This document shows, one piece after another, positions 25,217-31,646 of a stretch of 31,646 nucleotides of DNA; the stretch's first letter is position 1; each line of letters starts with the position of its first letter. The position numbers were made by a program, and so were the translations under genes. The notes beneath the pieces are model-generated. The model searched no databases and was not told the DNA's origin. It saw only the letters and a list, made by a program, of their open reading frames with translations. Source of the stretch: HLUCCA09 sp039189975 (lineage in GTDB: Bacteria; Pseudomonadota; Alphaproteobacteria; Rhodobacterales; Rhodobacteraceae); NCBI GenBank assembly GCA_039189975.1, contig JBCCYI010000017.1, positions 1 through 31,646 of the forward strand, given 5' to 3'.

Positions 25217-26133
25217 TTCTTGAGCCTCGGGTTCAGGACGTCGCGCAGCTGGTCGCCCACGAGGTTGATCGAGACAACGGTGAAGAGGAGCGCGAGGCCG
25301 GGGAAGACCGAGATCCAATAGCGGCCCGACAGCATGTATTCGAACCCGTTCGCGATGAGGACACCGAGGCTGGGCTCCGTTTGCGGCAGGCCCACGCCGA
25401 GGAACGAAAGGGTGGCTTCAAGTGAGATCGCGCTCGCCGTCTGGACAGTGCCCACGACGATCAGGGGCGCGAGGCAATTGGGCAGGATGTGGCGGAAGAT
25501 GATCCGCATGTTCGACAGGCCAAGGCAAGCCGCCGCCTCCACGTATTCCTTACGCCGTTCGACAAGCGCTGTCCCACGTACGGTGCGCGCGTAGTACGCC
25601 CATTGGGCGACGACGAGGGCGAGGATGATGTTCTCGATCCCTTTGCCAAGGATCGCGACCAGCATCAGGGCCACAAGCGTCGCGGGGAAAGAGAGCTGCA
25701 GGTCCACCACCCGCATGATGACGGCCTCCGTGCGCCCCCCGGTATAGGCGGCGAGCAGGCCCACGGCCATGCCGATGGCGAGCGCGATGATGCCCGAGGT
25801 AACGCCGACCGACAGCGAAATCCGCAGCCCGTAGAGAATGGCGGAGAAGAGATCCCGCCCCGCGCCGTCTGATCCGAGCCACATCGTATAGCCCGCGAAG
25901 GCCTCCTCGCCCGGGGGCAGGCGCCCGTCCATCACGTCGACCTGAGCAAGATCGTAGGGGTTCTGCGGGGTGATCCACGGCGCGAGGACCGCCAGGACGA
26001 TAATGGCGATGAGGGTGAAGAGCGCAAGGGTCGCGATCTTGCTCTCGAAGAATTCCGAGGCAAAGCGCTGAAACGGCGTTTCGACCCGGACGGGCGCGAC
26101 GGCGGCGGGGGCTTCTGTCGTGACGTCGGTCAT
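25213..26133 (-). CDS. dipeptide/oligopeptide ABC transporter permease (DppC-type)
   Basis: A 306-residue inner-membrane permease. A cytoplasmic N-terminus is followed by the first helix (about 34-52), the DppC-family WLGSDGAGRDLFSAILYG (85-102), and the EAA loop EYVEAAACLGLSNMRIIFRH (197-216) that contacts the ATPases. About six membrane segments are seen. It overlaps DppB and DppD genes by four bases each. Confidence 0.92.
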   Translation of the reverse strand: MTDVTTEAPAAVAPVRVETPFQRFASEFFESKIATLALFTLIAIIVLAVLAPWITPQNPYDLAQVDVMDGRLPPGEEAFAGYTMWLGSDGAGRDLFSAILYGLRISLSVGVTSGIIALAIGMAVGLLAAYTGGRTEAVIMRVVDLQLSFPATLVALMLVAILGKGIENIILALVVAQWAYYARTVRGTALVERRKEYVEAAACLGLSNMRIIFRHILPNCLAPLIVVGTVQTASAISLEATLSFLGVGLPQTEPSLGVLIANGFEYMLSGRYWISVFPGLALLFTVVSINLVGDQLRDVLNPRLKK

Positions 26134-27107
26134 TGGCCGTGATCCTGCAGGCGGACGCGGGGGTCGAGCACCGAATAGAGGATGTCGACCACCAGATTGA
26201 TGACCACGAAGAAGAGCACGATGATCATAAGATACGCGACCACCACCGGCCGGTCGAGCTGCAGGATCGCGTCGATCAGGAGCTTGCCCATGCCGGGCCA
26301 GGCGAAGATCGTCTCCGTCACCACCGAAAAGGCGATGAGGCTGCCGAATTCAAGCCCGAGGACGGTGACGACCGGGATCAGGATGTTCTTCATCACATGG
26401 ACGAAGATGATGCGGTTGGTCGAAAGCCCCTTGGCGCGGGCGAACTTCACGTAGTCCTGCCCCATCGCCTCGCGCACACCTGCGCGGGTGAGGCGGATGA
26501 CGAGCGAAATGTTGAGGAGCGCGAGGTTGAGCGCGGGCAGGAAGAGGTGGCTGAGGCCGTCAAGCGTGAAGAGGCTCGACTGCATGCCAAGGAATGTGCC
26601 GAGATCACCGCGCCCGGTGGATGGAAGCAAGCCAAGCTCCACCGCGAAGAGAATGATCAGCATCAGACCGACCCAGAAGGTGGGCAGCGAGAAGCCCAGG
26701 ATCGAGGTCGCCATGATCCCCTTGGAAATCGGGTTCTCCGGGTAGAGGCCGGCAAAGAGACCCAGCGGAATGCCAAAAAGCACCGCCAGCACCAGCGATG
26801 TCAGCGCCAGCTCCATCGTCGCGGGCATGTGCTGCAGGATCAGCTTGAGCGCGGGCTCACCGAAGATGAAGGAGTTGCCCAGGTCGCCTTGCAGCGCGCC
26901 CTTCATGAAGAGCCAGTATTGCTCAAGGATCGGACGGTCGAGCCCGAGGCGCTCGATCGTGGCCTGAATGTCGGCCTGGTCGGCGTCGGGGCTGACGAGC
27001 ATGTCCACCGGATTGCCGATGACGTTGACGCCGAAGAAGACGATCACCGACATCAGGAAGACGACCAGAACGGCCTGCATCAGGCGCCTGATGATAAAGA
27101 CGGTCAT
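26130..27107 (-). CDS. dipeptide/oligopeptide ABC transporter permease (DppB-type)
   Basis: A 325-residue inner-membrane permease. The N-terminus FIIRRLMQAVLVVFLMSVIVFF (4-25) is the typical DppB first helix; the EAA-type loop is around REAMGQDYVKFARAKGLS (212-229). It pairs with the DppC-type subunit to form the channel. It is separated from the binding-protein gene by 90 bases that contain stable hairpins, and the ATG overlaps nothing upstream. The stop overlaps the DppC start (ATGA). Confidence 0.92.
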   Translation of the reverse strand: MTVFIIRRLMQAVLVVFLMSVIVFFGVNVIGNPVDMLVSPDADQADIQATIERLGLDRPILEQYWLFMKGALQGDLGNSFIFGEPALKLILQHMPATMELALTSLVLAVLFGIPLGLFAGLYPENPISKGIMATSILGFSLPTFWVGLMLIILFAVELGLLPSTGRGDLGTFLGMQSSLFTLDGLSHLFLPALNLALLNISLVIRLTRAGVREAMGQDYVKFARAKGLSTNRIIFVHVMKNILIPVVTVLGLEFGSLIAFSVVTETIFAWPGMGKLLIDAILQLDRPVVVAYLMIIVLFFVVINLVVDILYSVLDPRVRLQDHGQ

Positions 27108-27128
27108 GGTCAGAGATCCTTAGGGGGG

Positions 27129-27185
27129 CTTGCCGCGATCGGCGAGCCCGCAAGGGGGCCCGGGCCACCGCGAGGGCGGCCCGGG
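27129..27185. promoter_or_regulatory. intercistronic stem-loops between binding protein and permease genes
   Basis: CCCGGGCC (27159-27166) and GGCCCGGG (27178-27185) form a perfect 8-bp stem with an 11-base loop. A second structure, CTTGC (27129-27133) with GCAAG (27150-27154), encloses GCCG-CGAT-CGGC. No T-tract follows on the minus strand. Such structures commonly protect the upstream binding-protein mRNA or attenuate the permease genes, giving excess binding protein. Confidence 0.55.
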
Positions 27186-27197
27186 TGCGCGTCGCGC

Positions 27198-28781
27198 TTA
27201 CTCTTTCACAACACCGATGGCGAGGGTGTACTCGTCGGTGCGGGCGTTGTACTTCAGGCCCTTCTTGGCGGCCCAGGTGTTGACCTGGAAGTGCGTCGGG
27301 ATGATCGCGACGTTCTCCATGGCCATCTCGGTCGCCTGCGCGAGCAGGTCCTGACGCTTGGCGTCGTCGACCGTGCGCAGCGCTTCCTCGATCACCGCAT
27401 CGACCTCCGGGTCGGAATGGCGACCACGGTTGGAGGCGCCGAAGCCGGCGTCCGCGTTGTGCGTGTGGATGAGCGACTTCAGCGGGCTCGAGGCTTCGCC
27501 GGAGCCCGCGCCCCAGCCCACGAGGATGAAGCTGAACTCGGGCAGACCGTCCGGCGAACCACGCGAGGCACGACCGAAGTAGACCGAGCGGGGCATCGTC
27601 TCGACAGCCGTTTGGATGCCGATGCGCGTCAGCATCTGGGCGACCGCCTCCGCGATGCGCGCGTCGTTGATGTAGCGATCGTTCGGACCGTGGATGGTCA
27701 TTGCGAACCCGTCACCGTAGCCCGCCTCCTCAAGGAGCGCCTTGGCGCCGTCCGGATCGTAGGCGACGACGTCGAGCTTGTCGGAGACGCCGAAGAAGCC
27801 CTCGGGCAGGAGCTGTCCAGCGGGGATCGCCACGCCCTCCATGACGCGGTCGACGATGGCGTCACGGTTGATCGCCATGGAGATCGCCTTGCGCACGCGC
27901 ACATCCATCAGCGGGTTCTTGATCTCGCTGCCGTCTTTCGCGGTGACGAAGGGCGAGTTCTCGCGGAACTGGTCCATGTGCAGGTAGATCACCCGGTTGG
28001 ACACGCCCTGCGAGAGCTGGATGTCGGAATTGCCCTCAAGCGTGCCGATGTCCGTCGTGGGCACGCCCGCGATCATGTCGACGTCCCCGGCGAGCAGGGC
28101 CGCAACGCGGGTCGGGCCGGAGGTCAGCGGGCGGAATTCCACCTCGGACCAAACGGGCGCATCGCCCCAGTAATCGTCGTTGCGCTCCACCAGGATCGAG
28201 GCGCCCGGCGTGTAGCTGACGAACTTGAAGGGGCCGGTGCCGACGGCCGCGGTGCCCGCGTTGAAGTCCTCAGTCGAGGCGCCACACCCTGTCTCATCGG
28301 AGATGATCGGCACGGTCGAGATGTCGTTGCCCATCAGCGGATAGGGCTCTTCGGTGATGAAGTGGACGGTATAATCGTCGATCTTCACCGCCGTTTTGCC
28401 CTTGAGATAGGTGCCGAAGCTTGCAGGCGAGTTCGGCACATCCGGCGCGCGCTCGACGGTGCAGACAACGTCATCGGCGTTGAACGGCGTGCCGTCGTGG
28501 AACGTCACGCCTTCGCGCAGCTTGAACTCCCACGTCAGGTCGTCGATCGGCTCCCAGCTCACGGCGAGGCCGGGCATCAGCCGCTGCAGCTCATCCTGGT
28601 TGATGAGTCGGTCGAAGATGTGCCGCGACATGGCATTGTTCGGCCCCAGGTTGTGGAAATGCGGGTCGAGCGAGGTCGGCTCGGACGCGAGCCCGATCGT
28701 CAGCTTTTCCGCCGAGGCCGCCGTCAGCGAGAGCGCCATAACGCTTGCCGCGGCCGCCAAAACTTTGGTGGTCTTCTTCAT
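27198..28781 (-). CDS. dipeptide-type ABC transporter substrate-binding protein (SBP_bac_5)
   Basis: A 527-residue periplasmic protein. Residues 1-24 are a Sec signal peptide (KKTTK, a hydrophobic core, cleavage after ASA). The mature part is a family 5 extracellular binding protein: GLASEPTSLDPHFHN near the start, LREGVTFHDGTPFNADDV, GTGPFKF and RKAISMAINRDAIVDRVM are characteristic. The family binds peptides, but also opines, glutathione, nickel and acylated sugars or amino acids, so specificity is open. AGGGAG precedes the ATG by 7 bases. It is the first gene of the operon, with a promoter and dyad at 28854-28891. Confidence 0.92.
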   Translation of the reverse strand: MKKTTKVLAAAASVMALSLTAASAEKLTIGLASEPTSLDPHFHNLGPNNAMSRHIFDRLINQDELQRLMPGLAVSWEPIDDLTWEFKLREGVTFHDGTPFNADDVVCTVERAPDVPNSPASFGTYLKGKTAVKIDDYTVHFITEEPYPLMGNDISTVPIISDETGCGASTEDFNAGTAAVGTGPFKFVSYTPGASILVERNDDYWGDAPVWSEVEFRPLTSGPTRVAALLAGDVDMIAGVPTTDIGTLEGNSDIQLSQGVSNRVIYLHMDQFRENSPFVTAKDGSEIKNPLMDVRVRKAISMAINRDAIVDRVMEGVAIPAGQLLPEGFFGVSDKLDVVAYDPDGAKALLEEAGYGDGFAMTIHGPNDRYINDARIAEAVAQMLTRIGIQTAVETMPRSVYFGRASRGSPDGLPEFSFILVGWGAGSGEASSPLKSLIHTHNADAGFGASNRGRHSDPEVDAVIEEALRTVDDAKRQDLLAQATEMAMENVAIIPTHFQVNTWAAKKGLKYNARTDEYTLAIGVVKE

Positions 28782-28853
28782 CTACATACTCCCTGCGGAT
28801 CCTGGCCGGGCGCATCCGTTGATTGGGCGCCTGGTCCGTTTGTCCTGGATCGC

Positions 28854-28882
28854 AGCGTAGTAAGGGAAGTTTTCCTTGCCAA
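28854..28882 (-). promoter_or_regulatory. predicted promoter of the ABC transporter operon
   Basis: On the minus strand TTGGCA (28877-28882) and TACGCT (28854-28859) are spaced by exactly 17 bases. The start of transcription would be near 28847, leaving a leader of about 66 bases before the binding-protein ATG. Confidence 0.5.
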
Positions 28883-28891
28883 CGGAAAACT
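28868..28891. promoter_or_regulatory. perfect dyad overlapping the -35 box (candidate operator)
   Basis: AGTTTTCC (28868-28875) and GGAAAACT (28884-28891) are perfect inverted 8-bp arms around an 8-base spacer that holds the -35 hexamer. AT-rich symmetric arms stand out in this GC-rich DNA. A repressor bound here would block the promoter. The regulator is not identified; the LysR gene at 21442 is one candidate, a regulator elsewhere another. Confidence 0.6.
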
Positions 28892-29028
28892 GGTGCGCGT
28901 CACGACGCATCGGTTGGAGCGCCCCGTGGCGTGCCAGACAATTGAGCACGCTGCGTCCTCTGCGATGGGCTCCGTTGCCATGCGCGTGCGTGGCGCCGAG
29001 CCCGGTCAGCGTGTCCGCGGCTGGGGCG

Positions 29029-30570
29029 TCACGCATCCTGTTCAGCGGGTGCCCACGTCGTGTCCGGGTCAAGGGGATAGGACGGGCGCGGCAGGTTCTC
29101 GAAGGGCCAGCGCTCCAGCACGGGGCTGGTCAGGCCCATCGTGTCGACCTCGTAGACCTGCTCGGGCGCGAACCAGTGCGAAAAGCCGGCCCTGAAGTGG
29201 CCCCGTGATTTCACTGCGATCGCCCGCGCGCCTGCGACATCGAGCCCGAGCATATGAAAGAAGACGGGATCTGCCGTTTGCGTCCGGTCCGTGATGACGA
29301 CGACGTCGATGCCGCCGATCCGCAACGCGGCGGAGGGGCCAAGCGTCAGGCTGCGCCCGGCGGTCTTGCCGCGCTCCCAGACAACGTTGCCGTCTGTCAG
29401 CGCCAAAACTTCCGCCTCTGCGGCGAACGGCGCATCCCATTGCTCCCAGGGCGCCGCTCCGGCACTGCGGTTAAACTGCGCCTCAAAGCGAGCTCCGACC
29501 CCAAGCCTATGGGCCTCCGCCGCCAGCTCGGGATCACAGAAGGAGCCGTAGAGCGTGTTGGTGGCGCCCGCGTCCACGAGCGCTTTGAGCAACTCGGTGG
29601 TGCGTCCCGAGCCGCCACCGCCCGGATTGTCCCCGGCGTCGGAGAAAAGGACGGGGGGCCCGTCGCCCGTAGCGAGGCCGACGGCCGTTTCCACCGAGGT
29701 CAGCTCACGTCGAAACCGCTCCCGATCCGCCCAGGCGCGCTTCGCGATCTCGTCGGCGAGTGCGATGGCGGGGGCGTCGTCCGTGCGCCCCGTCACAAGG
29801 ACAGCGACGCCGTTGTCCGCCGTGTCGGCAAAGACAAAGTTGCCGAAGACGGAGACATTCAGGATCGCGCCCCCCATCTCGGCCTGCCGCCGCTGGCCAA
29901 GGTCGATCAGGTCCGCATAGGGACCCGTCGCGGTCAGGAGCGTCACCGAGGCCGGGACGATGGGCGGCTTGCGCAGCACAGGCTTGGGGCGGACGCCGCT
30001 TGCGAGGATGCGACGGAGGGAGAATGCCGCTTCTTCCCCACGCTCGATGAAGTCGACATGGGGGTTGGTGCGGTATCCGACGATCAGGTCCGTTGAGCGG
30101 ACCATCGTCTCGGAGATGTTGGCGTGCAGATCGAGCGTCGAGACGATGATGGGCTCGGGGCCGACCTTTGCGCGCACGGCGGCCATCAACGCCCCGTCGG
30201 GGTCATCGATGTGCTCGCCGACCATTGCGCCGTGATTGCAGATGTAGACCGCGTCGACCGGCCCGGCGGCCTCAAGATGCGCCAGCGTGTCGGCCTCGAC
30301 CTTCGCGTAGACGTCGCGCCTCACCGGACCGGCGGGGTGGCTCGCGGCGAGCAAGCAGGGCACCGGCTCCCACGGTCCGGTGGCGTCCATCGCTCGGACA
30401 AAGCCAGCAAACTCCATCTGCAGTTTGGGGTGCTCGGCCCGAGCTTCGGCCAGCAGCGCCTCACCTTCGAGCCAGTAGAGGCTGTGAAAATCCTCGAACG
30501 TGGCGGGCTTTGCGAACCGGTTTGATTCCAGGATCATGCCCAAAAGGGCCACTCTCGGTGCTCTGGACAT
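29029..30570 (-). CDS. M81 family metallopeptidase (MlrC/microcystinase-like)
   Basis: A 513-residue protein of the M81/DUF1485 family, named for MlrC of microcystin degradation. The N-terminal domain has GMILESNRFA (11-20), ICNHGAM (110-116), STLDLHANIS (144-153) and TNPHVD (168-173); the C-terminal domain has DAGDNPGGGGSG (311-322). The length fits the family. Members cleave small peptides or amide-like substrates and often sit beside dipeptide-type ABC systems. No signal peptide is seen, so it is cytoplasmic and would act after uptake. GGAGGGG lies 6 bases before the ATG. A 247-base gap with its own promoter separates it from the transporter genes downstream. Confidence 0.9.
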   Translation of the reverse strand: MSRAPRVALLGMILESNRFAKPATFEDFHSLYWLEGEALLAEARAEHPKLQMEFAGFVRAMDATGPWEPVPCLLAASHPAGPVRRDVYAKVEADTLAHLEAAGPVDAVYICNHGAMVGEHIDDPDGALMAAVRAKVGPEPIIVSTLDLHANISETMVRSTDLIVGYRTNPHVDFIERGEEAAFSLRRILASGVRPKPVLRKPPIVPASVTLLTATGPYADLIDLGQRRQAEMGGAILNVSVFGNFVFADTADNGVAVLVTGRTDDAPAIALADEIAKRAWADRERFRRELTSVETAVGLATGDGPPVLFSDAGDNPGGGGSGRTTELLKALVDAGATNTLYGSFCDPELAAEAHRLGVGARFEAQFNRSAGAAPWEQWDAPFAAEAEVLALTDGNVVWERGKTAGRSLTLGPSAALRIGGIDVVVITDRTQTADPVFFHMLGLDVAGARAIAVKSRGHFRAGFSHWFAPEQVYEVDTMGLTSPVLERWPFENLPRPSYPLDPDTTWAPAEQDA

Positions 30571-30617
30571 TTCCGCCCCTCCCGCTCTAGCTCTGCGCCA
30601 ACAAGGGAGCGCAAATC

Positions 30618-31580
30618 ATGTCCACGATCAATATCCCCAACGAATACCCCGTTGAGCTGACGCCGCCCGACATTTCGCCCTACAAGGCGGGCAACACCGG
30701 CGTTCCCTATGTCTGGACCTTCGACAGCGGCGTGCCCGGCCCCAATGTGATGGTCAGCGCGATTGTGCATGGCAACGAGCCTTGCGGCGCGATCGCGATC
30801 GACTGGCTGATGCAGCGCGACGTACGGCCCGTCGCGGGCAAGCTCACGCTCGGGTTCATGAACATCGCGGCCTATGAGGCCTTTGACCCCGCCGATCCGA
30901 ACGCCACGCGCTGGATGGACGAAGACTTCAACCGCGTCTGGGGCGAGGATGTCCTCGACGGCGACCGCGACAGCGTCGAGATCCGCCGCGCGCGTGAGGT
31001 CCGGCCGGTGCTCGACACGGTCGACTACCTCTTTGACCTGCACACAATGCAGCATCTTGCGCCGCCACTGATGATGAGCGGGCGCCACCAGAAGTCGAAA
31101 GACCTTGCTGCCCGTGTCGGTGTGCCCGAGCGCGTGGTGGGCGATGCGGGCCATGCCGCGGGCAGGCGCATGCGCGACTATGGTGGCTTCGATGACCCCG
31201 CCTCGCCCAAGACGGCGCTGCTGATCGAGTGCGGCCAACATTGGGAGAAGGCATCCGAGGAGCTCGCGATCGAGTCGACGGTGCGTTTTCTGACGGCGCT
31301 GGGCACGGTGGACGCGGCGCTCGCCGAGCCCTTCGGCGCTCCGGCCCTGGAGCAGCGCTTCTACACGGTGCAGCGCGCGGTGACGATCGAGAGCGACGTC
31401 TTTGCCTTTTCCCAGCCATTTACGGGCGGAGAGACGATCCCCGAGGCTGGTACGTTGCTCGGCCACGACGGGGAGACGCCCGTGACCACGCCCGAGGACA
31501 ACATGATGCTCGTCATGCCCTCCAAACGGCTTTGGAAGGGGCAGACGGCCGTCCGCCTGGCCGCGCTCGACGCGCCGTAG
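30618..31580 (+). CDS. succinylglutamate desuccinylase/aspartoacylase family protein
   Basis: A 320-residue M14-type zinc hydrolase. The zinc ligands are His51 and Glu54 (HGNEPCG) and His142 (FDLHTMQ); DFNRVW (103-108) is the substrate-binding NR motif and Glu203 (LIECGQH) the catalytic base. Family members remove acyl groups from N-acyl amino acids (aspartoacylase, AstE, DoeB). DoeB partners for ectoine use are absent, so substrate is open. GGGAG precedes the ATG by 9 bases. It diverges from the M81 gene with only 47 bases between the starts, so the two may share control. Confidence 0.9.
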   Translation: MSTINIPNEYPVELTPPDISPYKAGNTGVPYVWTFDSGVPGPNVMVSAIVHGNEPCGAIAIDWLMQRDVRPVAGKLTLGFMNIAAYEAFDPADPNATRWMDEDFNRVWGEDVLDGDRDSVEIRRAREVRPVLDTVDYLFDLHTMQHLAPPLMMSGRHQKSKDLAARVGVPERVVGDAGHAAGRRMRDYGGFDDPASPKTALLIECGQHWEKASEELAIESTVRFLTALGTVDAALAEPFGAPALEQRFYTVQRAVTIESDVFAFSQPFTGGETIPEAGTLLGHDGETPVTTPEDNMMLVMPSKRLWKGQTAVRLAALDAP

Positions 31581-31609
31581 CGGGTCCGGCCCCTGCGGTG
31601 CCGGACCCG
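31581..31609 (+). terminator. perfect 10-bp hairpin directly after the aspartoacylase-family gene
   Basis: CGGGTCCGGC (31581-31590) and GCCGGACCCG (31600-31609) pair completely around a 9-base loop, starting on the base after the stop codon. No T-tract follows, so it may be an mRNA-stabilising or attenuating structure rather than a true terminator, since a ribosome site follows. Confidence 0.5.
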
Positions 31610-31639
31610 TGGCAGCCGGGGACGCGCCGTTCCGCCCAC

Positions 31640-31645
31640 AAGGAG
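31640..31645 (+). promoter_or_regulatory. ribosome-binding site of a gene beyond the window
   Basis: AAGGAG lies at the right edge, about 60 bases after the aspartoacylase-family stop. A plus-strand gene probably starts a few bases past the end. Confidence 0.4.
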
Positions 31646-31646
31646 C

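Noticed and set aside
26133..29195. 1020-codon plus-strand open frame opposite the transporter genes
   Set aside because: The minus strand encodes full-length DppB-type and binding-protein genes there; the plus frame is a codon-bias shadow and even crosses the promoter region.

Overview
The window is GC-rich, tightly packed DNA of an alphaproteobacterium, most likely a member of the Roseobacter/Rhodobacteraceae group. This rests on gene content (an apparent DUF6478 protein, dipeptide-type ABC system, HisD-family dehydrogenase, FadH) and on a recurring intergenic element (GGATATTTTGGGCACAATG); no taxonomic search was possible. No rRNA, tRNA, CRISPR, prophage or insertion sequence was seen. No stretch over 300 bases lacks a gene unless the small ORF at 12019-12234 is discounted.

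Region 1 (1-8540, minus strand) holds nine closely spaced genes reading leftward from a likely promoter near 8490-8515. In order they are a HisD-family dehydrogenase, a double NTF2/SnoaL-like protein, a peptidase-M15-like protein, an SDR oxidoreductase, a LacI-family regulator, a second double NTF2-like protein, a SAM methyltransferase, a half-length MetE-like methyltransferase and an alpha/beta hydrolase. A LacI-type palindrome (8524-8537) lies just upstream of the promoter. The first six genes look like one regulated catabolic operon whose substrate I cannot name; the last three may be read through. This is the best candidate for an undescribed pathway.

Region 2 (8669-18245) is mixed housekeeping and accessory content. 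It has two overlapping alpha/beta hydrolases, a HisC-like aminotransferase, two tiny membrane proteins, an EamA exporter next to an alanine-glyoxylate-type aminotransferase, a tyrosine/dual-specificity phosphatase, a CPBP membrane protease and ilvD (dihydroxy-acid dehydratase).

Region 3 (18319-22347, plus strand) has a DUF6478-like protein, a strong hairpin, fadH (2,4-dienoyl-CoA reductase) and a LysR regulator.

Region 4 (22396-31646) is a peptide or acyl-amino-acid utilisation locus. A five-gene dipeptide-type ABC transporter (binding protein, two permeases, two ATPases) overlaps an N-formylglutamate-amidohydrolase-family gene. Upstream lie an M81/MlrC-type metallopeptidase and, divergently, an aspartoacylase-family metal hydrolase. 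The binding-protein promoter (28854-28882) is overlapped by a perfect 8+8 bp dyad. The three hydrolases with one importer suggest uptake and cleavage of an N-acylated or peptide-like substrate.
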